Assembly (NCBI GenBank): GCA_015501055.1
Contig: JADNYV010000020.1
Coordinates: 334,109-398,108, forward strand
Direction: 5' to 3'
Length of the DNA stretch: 64,000 bases
Source: Mucidula mucida
Lineage: Eukaryota > Basidiomycota > Agaricomycetes > Agaricales > Physalacriaceae
Position numbers and translations under genes: made by a program. Each line of letters opens with the position of its first letter. Within the stretch, counting starts at the first letter, position 1. The notes under the pieces were generated by a model. The model was not told where the DNA came from. It ran no database searches and saw only the letters and a list, made by a program, of their open reading frames with translations. Below, piece by piece: positions 22,011 to 35,411 of this stretch.

Positions 22011-22905
22011 TCAATTCGTTTTCCTCGCTGTTACCTGTCGCCTGTCCCATTCTGCTCTCCACCTCACCCATTCCTCGCCCCGCCCACCATCTGTCCAAAC
22101 ATCCCATCCATCCCTGATTTGGAGCCAAGTAGAGATGGGATTATCCAAGAGCAAAACCTTGGTCTTTCCGAATATAGACCGTGGTCGACATCGCGGCAAG
22201 TATTCGCATACAACATAGAGCGAGACACCCAAGGCCACACCGATGCCAAAACCCCAGAATATCTGATAAGAGTTGTGATATCCAAGGTTGTATCTTCGCA
22301 GGATAGGTAAGTTCCAACAAGATCCATGGAAAGGACGTGGTCTACCTTGAATAGGCGACTAGTCCGGCCCACGCTGAGACGGCACTGTACACTGCTGCTC
22401 GCCAAGCAAAATCCAGTAGCCAATACCCAGTCGAGCCAAACTCATGTCGAAAGAACAAGTGGCAGATCAGAAATGAAGCAAAGTAGCCCATATATTGACT
22501 GTGCGAAGAAGGAAAGCCATAACCGTTGCCTATATAATCTGCACGCTGAAGTAAGCGTTGACACGACCGTGCATATTCAAAACACACCGATAGGTCGGTC
22601 TTGTTTGACGAGTCGTTTTATGACCCAATTAAGACCTTCACAGGCAAATTGGCCTACCCACATGACGATAATGATGAATTCACGAGTGTAAACTGCCAAA
22701 GCGGCGTACGCGGCCTGGGTTAGTTAGCAGGAGTATATTGCCGTAGCAAGCGCGACTACCATGAGCAGGATAGGACTCAATGTCATCAAAGCCAGGAATA
22801 GCGAAAACAGAGACGAATCATCATCTAGAATTGGCCTCAATACGGGTAACCGAAGAGTACCAAGATCCTACATAGAACGTGCGTCAAGTCGAGAGAAGCC
22901 GCCAT
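22011..22905 (-). CDS. CAX4: Dolichyldiphosphatase (PAP2 family)
   Basis: Integral ER-membrane phosphatase that recycles dolichyl diphosphate for N-glycosylation. All three PAP2 motifs are present after splicing: K-x6-RP as KRLVKQDRP, the PSxH motif as GFPSSHSQYMGY, and SR-x5-H as SRYNLGYH. Several hydrophobic helices surround them (FSLFLALMTLSPILLM and EFIIIVMWVGQFA). Start ATG 22905 (MAASLDLTHVLY), with the first intron between codons 11 and 12. The C-terminus is a charged cytosolic tail ending ARKTN at 22011. Length about 240 residues is normal for the family. The gene is divergent from phosphoglucomutase with only 84 bp between start codons. Confidence 0.9.
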
Positions 22906-22989
22906 GGTAGTTCAGAGCCAGTCGCGGCACGTGGCCATTTCATCATATATACCGTAACTCCGTCGCCAAATCTGATTTGATCTCCTTCC
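22906..22989. promoter_or_regulatory. 84-bp divergent promoter between dolichyldiphosphatase and phosphoglucomutase
   Basis: The whole space between the two start codons is 84 bp, so both core promoters and 5' leaders must lie here or overlap the other gene. It contains a TATATA at about 22947-22952. Confidence 0.6.
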
Positions 22990-24994
<2,005 letters not shown>

Positions 24995-25226
24995 TCGTGC
25001 TGATAGTTGGTAGAGTGGAAAAATAAATGTACAAAATGGAATGTATACTAGCTTAGAAGTTTGAGTATACGATGTTAAATCGTGTGTGATCGATAAGCCT
25101 GAACCGAACCACTCATCGCCGCTCTTCCCCCGACGATGTTGTTTACGACTTGGACACCGACACCCTCTATGTGTTAACTCGGACTGGATCCTCTCCTCTC
25201 ATATTAAATCAAAATCTGCCCTCACC

Positions 25227-26449
25227 ATGTCTCCTCGTAAACGGGTCAGACTAACAGCCAAACCTAAATCGCATAATGTATCGAGAGGGAAGGAATTCCA
25301 GGAATTGATGGCAGATGGGACACCAACGGAGGAAGAGTTCGCGTCTTGGGACGAATATGGACGCTTTGTTGTCACCGACCAAGATGACAAGAGCCAGGAG
25401 GTGAAGAAAGGAGATAGGTATGACATGGCAGCCTTGTTTTGCTCTTTCCCAATCTAATCGTACTTTTATTTAGTGTCCTTGTTCTACCTCCAGACCCACC
25501 AGAAGATGACGCTGAGTTCTGGATTGGCCGAGTCCGTGCTATTCGCTCTCCATCTAGCGATACCCACAACGTCTGGGTCAAAGTTCAATGGTTCTACTCG
25601 CCAGCTGATCTGGCACCTATGGTCAAGACATACGCCGACTCCCTTCCCCCACCACCCTCAACTTACTGCCCCTACGAACGTATATTCTCGGACCACTTTG
25701 ACTTTGTCCACCACGCTACCATCGACGGCGTTGTTGCCGTCCCGCGCTACGAGGAACTTAGCCTTTCCCCACCCTACATCGAACCAGATACTTTCTGGAC
25801 TAGATACGACTACGAGCGCGGGACGCGGTGTATCTTACCCAGGCCCCTACCATTCCAATGTACAGACGGTGAAACCAGGCTTGGCAAACGGAAGAGGAAA
25901 GACGAACGTAGATGCGGAGCTTATCAGCCGAAGGAGGTTATGCATTTGTGTCCCAATCCCGGTTGTATGCGCTGGTGGCACGCACGCTGTCTTTCTCCAT
26001 CTCCGTCTCCGTCGACTACGCCGCCCCTTCCTCATCGCACGCGTGGTAAGCGCAAGAGCGGGCCAGTACTAGACGCCCTAGCGATTCAGCGCATCATAAC
26101 ATCGTCCTCTCATCTTAAGACTGGCGCTTTGGATCCGTCTTTACTGCACGGTCTCGAGCAGGACGTGATCACAGCGGCGAGTCAGCCTATGGTTCGTGGT
26201 GGTCGTTTTGGTGTCGCTGGGAATGTGCGAGCAGTTGCCGAAGCTCGGTCGAGGGTGTTGCATGCGTTAGAGGGTACTGCCTTTTTGGAAGATCCTAATG
26301 ATGACGAAGCGAAGAGTGGCAGGTCAAATAAGAGCAGGATGGCACCTGTCAAAAAGAAGAAGAGTGAACCATCGTCGTTTGACTGGGAGAGAGCGGTCGT
26401 TGACGCAGGAGAGGCGTATACTTGCCCGAGATGTGGAGGCGCAATATGA
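25227..26449 (+). CDS. BAH domain and PHD-like zinc finger protein
   Basis: Likely nuclear chromatin reader. The start MSPRKRVRLTAKPK is at 25227; an intron follows KKGD (about 25416-25473). The BAH domain covers the first half: VLVLPPDPPEDDAEFWIGRV, then VWVKVQWFYSPADL, and ends near TFWTRYDYE. A PHD-like finger follows, with RRCGAYQ, HLCPNPGCMRWWHARCL and a distant final pair CPRCGG at the very C-terminus. The finger is split by a disordered, basic insert of about 150 residues. Stop TGA 26447-26449. BAH domains bind nucleosomes or modified histone tails, and PHD fingers read histone H3, so a repressor or remodeller subunit is plausible. Confidence 0.8.
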
Positions 26450-26935
26450 TGTGCTGTATATTTTACTATATCTTGTCGTTTTGTTATTCCCTGTTGTACT
26501 ATAGGTTTAGGTTCCACAGAAGCGCTATATATGGACCCCACTCACTGGCTTATATCTGTTGTCAAAGTTTCTTACTTGACTTCGTACGCAGGACAAACTC
26601 CCGATGCTAAGCAGTGGTTTACTTGACGTTCATGTCCAAATATTCAACGTCTGTCGGAAACCACTCATTAGTCCCTCGTACCAGCTTTGATGTGTAGCAT
26701 GGCTCAAATCTCAAATTTTGGAGCCTGAACATTGGTTCTGAAATCGATTCCGAGGATTTCCTCACTAGGACTTTGTCATGTCTGGCCCAAACAAGCTTGT
26801 TTGTCCTAAAAGCTGCAAAGAGACTCGAGAAGTAACAAATATGCACACTGCTTATCTACAAGAATTTAGAATAAAAAATACGTTAATAATATGTACGCCA
26901 CACAGCTGCATCACGTGATACTAAACCATCCCACC
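26450..26935. other. Intergenic, no gene recognised
   Basis: About 490 bp between the BAH gene and tRNA-Pro. A 75-codon minus-strand open frame (26619-26846) has no recognisable motif or splice context. Confidence 0.4.
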
Positions 26936-26941
26936 AAAAAA
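26936..26941 (-). terminator. RNA polymerase III T-run terminator for tRNA-Pro
   Basis: Six consecutive T on the minus strand, five bases after the tRNA 3' end. Confidence 0.8.
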
Positions 26942-26946
26942 GTACG

Positions 26947-27027
26947 GGCCTGACCGGGAATTGAACCCGGGACCTCCTCGAGATGATAGAACCCTAACAA
27001 GGAATCATACTACTAGACCATCAGGCC
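26947..27027 (-). tRNA. tRNA-Pro (anticodon AGG) with a short intron
   Basis: Perfect seven-pair acceptor stem GGCCTGA/TCAGGCC, D arm GGTCTAGTAGTATGA, anticodon stem CCTTG/CGAGG, and T arm CCGGG-TTCAATT-CCCGG. The loop reads TTAGGG, then about 10 extra bases (TTCTATCATC), then T. This places an intron after position 37, the standard nuclear tRNA intron site, with AGG at 34-36. Length 81 nt before intron removal. A T6 terminator follows. No CCA is encoded, as expected in eukaryotes. Confidence 0.92.
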
Positions 27028-27625
27028 ATGACATCGCAATCGCCCCTGGGCACCATGTCTGTAAACCTGTTCAACAGGCGTTTGCTTTGTTCGCCCATCA
27101 TAGACTCTACTGCATTCTGGTTCTCTCGCTTTCCGTGAAGAATCCATTGCATGAACGATAAAACACAGACTTACGGGCAAGCTGTCTCTGCATATGCACT
27201 GGCTCAATAGCCTGGACGCTCTACATCAAACTTCCGACACGGAAACAATTGCAATCCGCCAATTAACAGTATCCCGTCTATGCTCTGCAACATTTATATG
27301 TAAGATTGTAAGCCGCCACACATGCAGTGTATCGTGTCTAATTGGAAGTTTCGGATAGCATTCCTAAAGGAGAAGCGAGATCAAAATTTGTTGATGCAAC
27401 ACGAGCCAGTTTTAACTGCGCAGGATCCGTGGGGCTGTTCTGCCTCCCTTACTCCACTCTCGTGTTCAACTTCTAGCCTAAATCCTGATTATAAGTATAC
27501 GAGCGGTCTTGTTTCTACAAATCAATCACCTCCAGCTCCCATCGGACTCGGAAACTAAGTTGTTGACAGCTTGACTTTCAGCGTGCTCCCCGGACTACAG
27601 CACCTTCATCCTGTCTCCTCCCATC
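27028..27625. other. Intergenic, no gene recognised
   Basis: About 600 bp between tRNA-Pro and the first membrane-protein gene. Short open frames lack support. The end should contain the membrane-protein promoter and a CT-rich leader. Confidence 0.4.
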
Positions 27626-28898
27626 ATGTCGTCGACAAACTCTCTGAGCGACTGCTCGCGTGAACGCTACACGTATTTGAACAGCGCGTTATTCATGGTG
27701 CTCATGCAAGGTGCGTATATTTGGCAGTTTCCTTTTAGTAACTTGCTGAATGAATTTGCAAAGGTATCTACACCGTTATCTTCATTCGTGCTATCGTGCA
27801 GAACCTTGTCCGCGTAAAGCGTACGTGCATTTCCTTCATCACGAAATCCTCTAATCACTGGCAACCGATGCAGACGCCAACGTCTTCTCCGCGCACCGAC
27901 GCGCCATACAGCACTCCAGTTCAAGACATGCCATGGCGCTTGCAGCAACACTCATGTACACTCTGGCAACAGCGGCTTTCGTCGTGCGGTGGTACGGCAT
28001 CTTGGACGCGTATGGACCGCACGGTAGTGACCCAGAATACCTCTGCACATCCCCTCCAGGGGTGTCATCGTGGCGTATGCTTTTCTCTGAAGCGATGCTT
28101 GGCTTCAACGTAGTTATCGCGGATGTTATCATGGTGAGTTTGCTAATGGTTGACCCAATCACTATCTAATTGGATAGATCTGGAGGTGTTGGATTGTTTG
28201 TGGGAGGAGCTGGAAAATAGCGGCTGTCCCAGCATTCCTTACAGTGGCTGAATTTGGTTAGTTTCAAATGGACTCGTCCCTAGTTTTGCCGCGTTTTACA
28301 CTTCTGATAGCACTCTTATTGACTACAATTGGGGCCTACGACTCTTTGGGGGCAGTCGTCACGGCGTACGACACTGTCGTTGGTACAGAAAGCATCTTCA
28401 GTTTGGTTTATTTCTGCTTGTCGTTGTTCACGACTTTGTACTGCACGATTGGGATTATCGCCCGCATTGTCAGCATGAGCCGTGCCAACAACATATCCCT
28501 CACGTCATACCGCGGCGTGCTCGAAATTGTGGTAGAAAGCGCGCTGATTTACGCCGTGGTGCTGGTGATACATGTCATATTGTACTTCATCAGTGCCAGG
28601 TGGGGCGCGTATTATTCAAGTGCCATATTGACGAGTGTTACTGTGAGTATCTGCTTATTCGTCTCTTCAAGGCATTTCGTTGAGTATCATATAGGGTATT
28701 GCGCCTACGCTCATTCTTGCAAGAGTCGCTTCTGGCAACTCGCGATCAAACGATGAATGGACGAGTCAAACGTTTGCGGCTGACGACTTTCACGCAGCGA
28801 CTGTTGAGCGCAGTGACGGCCACGAATCCTATGCGTTACGCAGTCCTGCCACCAAAAGCTCGTACCCGTACACCCCCACCGGTCGCGACAGTCCCTAA
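27626..28898 (+). CDS. Seven-helix membrane protein, function unknown
   Basis: Splicing from ATG 27626 (MSSTNSLSDCSRERYTYLNS) gives a polytopic protein with about seven hydrophobic helices. These include IYTVIFIRAIVQNL, MALAATLMYTLATAAFVV, MLGFNVVIADVIM followed by IWRCWIVC, SIFSLVYFCLSLFTTLYC and YAVVLVIHVILYFISA. A conserved TSYRGVLEIVVESALIYA segment precedes the last helices, then GIAPTLILARV and a polar cytosolic tail. The stop is TAA 28896-28898. Proteins of this plan are abundant in mushroom genomes and often lack an assigned role. Receptor-like topology does not by itself show signalling. A paralogue lies 1.2 kb away in convergent orientation. No frame break. Confidence 0.75.
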
Positions 28899-29220
28899 GA
28901 AGGGGGCTCATAACATTATTGTACAGTACTTTCTTTCGTATGACACTCAGAAACGAAAATGCAAGACTATGTGTGCCACAGTGGCGCCTTTTCAGGCTCA
29001 GGATTCCCTATCTTAATCTAAGTACGAGCATCTCTTGACATCTTCCAGGTGCTCGTTTGAGACACGCAATTTCGCGTAGTTTCCGCAGTCTCGTAGTCGG
29101 ATTCTGGCTTAGATGTCGGCGAGTTGTACGAGTGATGGTACTTTGGAAAAAAGAGGACCCTGGTGTATACACAAGTACCATTGACTAAACAATCTCTCTA
29201 CCTTAGTACGAGTGAAATCT

Positions 29221-29724
29221 TCAAGCGCACACTCCCCTTGTCCATGGCTCCTCTCCCTTAACAGGAGCGAAGTCATCAGGTTCTTCATCATAACCAAAAA
29301 ACGGCGAATAATATTGACGGTGGTACGCTTCTTCTTCGTCGATCTCCATTTCTTTAGCTGCCTCTTCGTCATTCTGCACGTCCTGGTCATCGCGAACTCG
29401 ATATACCCTCCCTCTACCGGCAAAATCTCGGTACCTCTGAGACGATTCTTCGTCCACCCAGAGGCGCATGTTCTCGAAAGCTTTGGTCCCTCGTTCGTGG
29501 TCATCCACAGCTAACCAAGCTGTATCCCATTGATATTCTTCAAGGACTAGATCAACGTCGAAATCTAGAGCGTCCTTTTCAACAGCGGCCATTTGTTCCA
29601 TGTTGTCTTCTACGTTGTCGCCCACCTCGAATGTAGCTTTCGTGGTTTGAGCGTGCATCTCGACTTTTGCTTTTGGTACATGTGTGCCTGTGTCTGGATG
29701 CTTGTGTTCTGGCGACATATTCAA
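29221..29724 (-). CDS. Hypothetical acidic protein, 167 residues
   Basis: Single open frame starting MNMSPEHKHPDTG at 29724 and stopping at 29221, between two convergent membrane-protein genes. It is strongly acidic, with charged helical stretches (RVRDDQDVQNDEEAAKEMEI) and a Tyr/Phe-rich patch YHRQYYSPFFGYDEEPDD. No signal peptide, membrane helix or known domain seen. The N-terminal third is Gln/Thr-rich and probably disordered. The antisense frame is much poorer in composition. I do not recognise the family; it could also be one exon of a longer gene. Confidence 0.45.
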   Translation of the reverse strand: MNMSPEHKHPDTGTHVPKAKVEMHAQTTKATFEVGDNVEDNMEQMAAVEKDALDFDVDLVLEEYQWDTAWLAVDDHERGTKAFENMRLWVDEESSQRYRDFAGRGRVYRVRDDQDVQNDEEAAKEMEIDEEEAYHRQYYSPFFGYDEEPDDFAPVKGEEPWTRGVCA

Positions 29725-30089
29725 GCGATTTTTGAGAGGTGATGAAGGTGATGAACAAGAAAGAATTTCAACAAAGGCTGGGCATGATCGACAGTGCGGT
29801 CACCTGATGGTTCGCTTTTATAAGACGGCTGGCGTCATCTACCTCGCATCGTGTATCTTGTCTGGATGAGGATGAAAAGCTGTTTCGTCTGGCTCCGGAA
29901 CTTGAATGTCGATGACAATTCGTGGGCACACACAAGTCACCCTGGCGACGTGCGATTGTATAGTTTGTATTTCGATGCCTCGTGCGCTGCAATGCACATC
30001 TAATTGTGTGTACACAGCAGCGAAATCTTCTACGTAAATCAGTAAATATATATACTTACTATAGCGTTAGGACAATCTTCCAAAATTGC

Positions 30090-31467
30090 TCATGAGCTCA
30101 TTCTGAGTCCAGCTTTCTCCACGTCGACATCAATTCCTAGCCCGATTACCTCGTAGTTCTCAACGCCACGAGCATCTTCCCAGACTTCGCTCATATGCGT
30201 AGACCCGTGACTCTGGCCTGTATTCAGAGTCGACACAGCTTCCTTAAACTCGCTGGCCGTTGCGTGGCTCGGCAAGTCAGCAGTCGTCGTGGTGTTTTGG
30301 GTACGTGCAGCACGAAAACTGGTGAAACGAAGGCTCTCGGCAAAACTTCGCATGCCCGTCCGCATCTGAGGGAGAGATGAACGCGTCCACGAATCGTTGG
30401 GACGCGCCTCTCCTGCCATGACGCGGCCGATGATCATTGTCGGTGCAGCTGCCTGTTGTTGTTTGAGTGCACTCCAAATTTTACTGACAGAATCAAACCC
30501 TTACCGTGACTGTATTCAAGAAAGAGCCGGCATACCAGTTGGCAGTGCTGAGATGAGGGTTATAAAAGTCTCGCACGTACAAGGCGAGATAGACGATGTA
30601 GACAACGGAATATAAGAGTGCAGACTCGATCAGGATTTCAATGAGGCCGCGGTACGTTCGGGCACTTTTGATTCCGCCGATGGAAAGGATACGGATGAGG
30701 ATGAGAGACGTGGTGAGAACGTTGAGCGCGGCGGTCACGGAGTAATAAACGATGGTCCAGTTTATCGCGAACCACTGGGCCGTTATCTCGCCGGAGGGGA
30801 ACGTCTCCGCCATCATAAGAGCATGGGCAACTGGTACGAATCAAGACATCAGCGGGAAATGACGAAAGCGCTCACGACGTCGACTCACTAAGTCCACAGA
30901 TGACGCCAAGCAGCGGGACAATGCCGACAAACCAATTGCGATTGTAAAGCTCCCAACAACGCCAAATCTATTGTCCAATCAGCAAGAAAGGGAGATGTCG
31001 ATGACAAAATGCACACATTTATAACCTCAGCAATCATGGCATTCACCGCTGTATATGCGGTAACGTTGATCGCAAGCCGTTACCTTGAGAAGTTCTCGCT
31101 GCCGACCTCAAACAAGTATCCCAGAACGGAGTCCTCCGATTGACCATGGGTAACGTACGTGGTGTATAGCCCTTGCCAGTACAGTCCTGTGTACACCGTC
31201 GCTACCGACCAGATCAGACTGACGAGGATGACCAGGATAATGCGCTGACGAGGCCATTCGCGGCGCGAAGCTAGAAGAAAGCCATAAAGATACGAGAGGG
31301 GCAAGGTCTGAGGAGTTGGACGTACCTATCCGCTTCAGAGTCGCCGCGAAAAGCATAGTGTAGAGGCCATATGTGAAGATTACGATAACGTGATAGTTAA
31401 GATAATCTCCTATGGCTTGACGCGCCTCGCTCTCGGAGAGGCCTAGTTCTTGCGCGAGGGAGGACAT
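30090..31467 (-). CDS. Seven-helix membrane protein, paralogue of the 27.6-kb gene
   Basis: Start MSSLAQELGLSESEARQAIG at 31467. Helices include YHVIVIFTYGLYTMLFAATL, RIILVILVSLIWSVATVYTG and VTAALNVLTTSLILIRIL, then the family signature SARTYRGLIEILIESALLYS, equivalent to the TSYRGVLEIVVESALIYA of the paralogue. The final exon begins GIAPTMIIGRVMAGE, matching GIAPTLILARV in the paralogue, and continues into a polar tail ending LRMSS at 30090. The same intron phase before GIAPT in both genes supports common descent. Function unknown. Confidence 0.75.
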
Positions 31468-32467
31468 TAGAACCGCTGGAGGACAACAAATGAGATGCAG
31501 GGGTGTACTGAAACTCACGAGTGCAAGCTGTTTCTTTTGACCTTTACGATAGACCGAAGGAAATCTATAAAAGGTGGGATTTCGTCACAGCTGTGATTGT
31601 GGAGATACCAGGGATCATCCCTCCAATATCGCACCATCTACGATGTCGAGATCATAACAGTTTGTGAAGTTTGATACCGTCGGAATATAGTCCATCGTGT
31701 GCATTACTGCGCCTAGCCGCCGCCGGTCGTATGCCTAACGTGTAGATTGTTGTATATTGTAAGTACCATATAGTACAAAAAGCAGACACACCTCACACCT
31801 CTTCATAGGACAGCTTGTCGGTGCCGCTTTACGTATCTGCTAGTATAGACAGGAAGCTTAAGATAGAAGCCTCCTCGCACGATTGACACGGGGTTGTAGG
31901 CGGTACATCAGATGGTGGATATCACAGCAGCAGTAGTAAATTCAGAATAGAATTAGCGATCATAGAACGAGTGTATTGATAGCCTGACCTGTAGACACAC
32001 GTGATACAGTGTTCGCTGGTCTGAAGAGACCTCGAGGTACAGAGGTACAAAGTAACCTGTGGCACTGGAAATTGAAAGAGTGTAACACTGGTGTGATGGC
32101 ATCGCGAGTCCTTGAATGTTGCCTTCGCACTTGAGCGCAGATCCGGTTCAGCTCATCCTCGTCCCGCGGGTTCGTAGTGGGACACGGTACCTTCGTCAAA
32201 AGGTAAAGGAAGGGATGACGCTATTGTCGCTCATTGCGCCGAAGTAGATGGGATCATAATTGCGCTGTTTCTGATCCACAGAGGAGGTCGTTCCAGTCCT
32301 TAGTGTTCCTCCAATCTAAGAATCCAGGTCTATGGCCATTTCGTCTGAACATCTCTCATGCCAGTCCAGTCCAATCCAAAAAACTATCACAGACAAGGCG
32401 GATTGGCATCCTAGTAGGTACAGGAATAGTCGTGATGGTCAGAATGACAGAAACGGATATCTCCGCA
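31468..32467. other. Intergenic, no gene recognised
   Basis: 1 kb between a membrane-protein start and the initiator tRNA. A 79-codon minus-strand frame (31960-32199) has no motif. No repeat or transposon end recognised. Confidence 0.4.
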
Positions 32468-32539
32468 AGCAGCATGGCGCAGTGGTAGCGCGCGGGGCCC
32501 ATAACCCCGAGGTCACTTGATCGAAACAAGTTGCTGCTA
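32468..32539 (+). tRNA. Initiator tRNA-Met (anticodon CAT)
   Basis: Shows the eukaryotic initiator features: A1:U72 at the end of a perfect acceptor stem (AGCAGCA/TGCTGCT), three G:C pairs at the base of the anticodon stem (CGGGG/CCCCG), anticodon loop CCCATAA, and T loop ATCGAAA with A54 in place of T54. Stems ACTTG/CAAGT and GCGC/GCGC are perfect. 72 nt, no intron. It lies 232 bp upstream of the VPS9 start on the same strand. Confidence 0.95.
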
Positions 32540-32540
32540 A

Positions 32541-32544
32541 TTTT
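32541..32544 (+). terminator. RNA polymerase III T-run terminator for initiator tRNA
   Basis: TTTT one base after the tRNA 3' end, with a second TTTT at 32548-32551. Confidence 0.7.
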
Positions 32545-32771
32545 GCGTTTTGGGGTCAGACCTGAAGGAACCTCAGGCGATTTTATTTTTCGTTCGGAAA
32601 AGGGCCAAAATCGCCAGATTGGCGAGCTCAGACTTGATGACAAGTGCAGTAGCGCAGGCGTTGAATGGATCCCAGAAAGGCTTAGTTAGCCCCTGTTCCG
32701 GTTACATAAAAGTCTGTGGTGTACATCCACCAACGGCTGCGCGTCGAGGCTTGGGATATCCTACCATCACA

Positions 32772-35174
32772 ATGTCCACCGCAACGGATAGCGGTTTGGA
32801 CAGCCATTTGGCGGCGCTGTCAATAGTTCCCAACTCACAGCCAGTTCCTTCGACTTCTGAAGCCGCCACTGCATCTCCCTCTTCATCACCATTGAACTCT
32901 GTCGACGCTCCATCTACGTCTTCATCTGCACCTCATTTTACCTCTTCTGCTTTGGACAACGCGGACGAACCAGCGAATCCATGGGATGATCCAATAATAT
33001 CCAGCGGTCCTATACACAGGCTAAAGACGCCAGATCCAAGTCTGCTTGGCAAGGAGATTCACGGCCTCGAGGAGGAGGAAAGCGTGAAGAATGACGAGGT
33101 CGATGTAGAGGAACAGGTCCGAAAGGCGAAGCGCATATCAGAGGAAATCGTGGCGCAGGCAGAGACAGGACAATGGGACAAACAACCAAAACGGGTGTCA
33201 AAAGAGATTTTGGCAGAGTTTGATCCCGTCAGTATGGATCAGGGAGAGGATGTCTGGAAGGATACAGAGGGCAGGCCTCCGCCGCCTATACCATCAAAGG
33301 TTGAAGAGAGGCCGGAACCGTCTACCTCTACAACTCCCTCGTTTCCTTCTCTGGCCGCTCTAGCGCGCTCCTTCAGTATTCCGAAACACAGAAAGCTTAT
33401 GAGCGTCGACGCGGCCACAGCGGTCCCGAGTCCTCGTACGCTAAGTGGTTTCGCTACACAGCAAGATTCGCCGCCCCAGCCACCACCACCCACTCAGTCT
33501 ACGCCGACTACAACAGATGCCGCACCTACCGTGCCGCCCCCCTTTGATTTCCAGCAATTTCTTGACCAAATGAAGTCGCGTCCTGCTGAACCCGTTGCAA
33601 AATATCTCAAATCCTTCCTCACCAATTTCTCCAAACGTACATTCACGGTATCAGACCAGATAAAGATTATCCATGACTTTATGGACTTTATCTCCAAACA
33701 GATGCGCGAGGCGGATGTGTGGCCGACCGAGGCAGAGTTTGATAACGCGTTGGAAGGTATGGAGAAGCTCGTCATGAACCAGGTGTATATCTATACCTTC
33801 ACCCCGGCAATGAGAAGGGGTGCTGTGACGACCGACGACTTGGAGAGAGACCGCGTGTTGGAGCAGAGGATCAAGCTGTTTGCTTGGATTGAGCCGCGCC
33901 ATTTGGATCTACATCTAGGCGAGAATGCGGAAGGCTTCCTGGCGTTTGCACAACAGGGTTAGCAATATCTCTCTTTTCCTGATCTTTGTTTTTTACGCGT
34001 CATAGAGCTCCTCAAGATCAACTCGTACAAAGCGCCACGCGACAAGTTGATCTGTATTCTAAACTGTTGCAAGGTCATATTTGGGCTGATACGGCATATG
34101 GAATCAACAGCATCCTCGGCAGACGAGTTCCTGCCGCTCCTCATCTATGTTCTCATTAAATCTAATCCACCAAACCTAATATCCAACCTTCTCTTCATAT
34201 CGCGGTTCCGAGCCCCATCCAAAGTGTCGTCCGGGGAAGGCGCTTATTATCTCTCGTCTCTCGAATCTGCTGTCGCGTGGGTGGAGGGCCTTGATGCAGC
34301 CGGACTCAATGTAGAGAAGGAAGAGTTCGAGAAAAAGGTGGAGGAAGCGATAAAGGAGATGGAGGCCAATGGGGAGGGCAGTCCGTTCATCTCAGGCCAC
34401 ACACCGGGATCAGCACTGTCCGCCCCATCGACACCCTCCCGCTCGGCAACACCGAACCCGCTCTCTCGTCCATTCACACCAGACGCGTTAAGCCTCCCCG
34501 CTGTGGAGCGTCTTCTGCAAAAGACGGGCAGTGCGCTAGGACGGATGTTGAGCGAAGTAGTGGATGGGGTTGATGGCGCCTTTGAGCGCACGCCGCCTTC
34601 TCCGCAGGTCAACCAGAACACGCGTCCTGGGTTACGGGAGAATGCGCAGGTTGGACAGCCGAGGCCGAATTCGTATGCGGGGCAGACGACGCCGAACCTG
34701 CAGACACCCGTGAACAGCGGTGGCGGCGTGCCGGTGTACGAGACACCGTACAAGCCGCGTGTAAGACGCGTGTCGCCGAGTCCGTCGTTCTCGTCTGCGA
34801 GCGGGAGCATGCGGAATTCCGGATATGGCTATGAGGAGACACCGTCTCGACCTGAACGGGTCAGAGATCGAGAGAGAGAGCTTGGGGAGATGTATCTAGC
34901 TCAGTTTGCGGGGCAGACTGACCACGGGAGAGCGTTCCTTCATGGGCGGTCGTCGTCGCAGCCCCCTCCTATGCCGTTATCGCATCCCCCGACGCCTGCG
35001 AGGCCTCCCCCTGCATCAACTCCGACTCCAGAGGAGTTCGCCGCGGCGCTGGAGACGCTGTTGCAGATATTCCCGGGTATGGATAAGGAGATTGTTGAGA
35101 TGGTGCTTGATGCAAATCAGGGCGATGTGGGGAGGAGTGTTGAGGGTCTGTTGGAGATGAGTGTGGGGAATTAG
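32772..35174 (+). CDS. VPS9: VPS9/CUE domain Rab5-family guanine-nucleotide exchange factor
   Basis: Activates Vps21/Rab5-type GTPases on endosomes for vacuolar and endocytic traffic. The start is ATG 32772, in good context (CACAATGTCC). A long disordered N-terminal half contains EEIVAQAETGQWDK and proline-rich stretches. The VPS9 region runs from FDFQQFLDQMKSRPAEPVAK through YIYTFTP and DRVLEQRIKLFAWIEPRHLD to the signature ADEFLPLLIYVLIKSNPPNL (34120-34180), which holds the catalytic acidic residue. A CUE domain near the C-terminus (EEFAAALETLLQIFPGMD, then VEMVLDANQGDV) binds ubiquitin. One intron (33959-34009) and no frame break. The C-terminal half is also rich in SPSPS and PPP stretches. 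Stop TAG 35172-35174. Confidence 0.92.
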
Positions 35175-35411
35175 CAAGTGTGGAATGTGTTGTTTTTTGT
35201 AATTGCTTGGAATGTGTATAGGAGCGACTTTACATCTGTGTCCTTAAGGTTGTCGCGCGCCAGTTTCGCAGTCTCGTACCGTACCTTCTCTCCTCCAGTC
35301 GAACCAATTCTTGTTTATGGACATATCCAGAAATACGTCGCGAGCGAGAAGGCTAGCGGATAGGATTCGACGAAACGACTTTTTTGGGTGTAAAAACTTG
35401 AGCGACTTGGT

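Noticed and set aside
26619..26846. 75-codon minus-strand frame near tRNA-Pro
   Set aside because: Considered as a transposon remnant or small gene but no recognisable motif or repeat ends.
27626..31467. The two seven-helix genes as a transporter or receptor operon
   Set aside because: They are convergent, separately spliced eukaryotic genes with another gene between; only paralogy is supported.
34247..34810. 187-codon minus-strand open frame inside VPS9
   Set aside because: Antisense to a confidently identified gene, no splice context and no motif.
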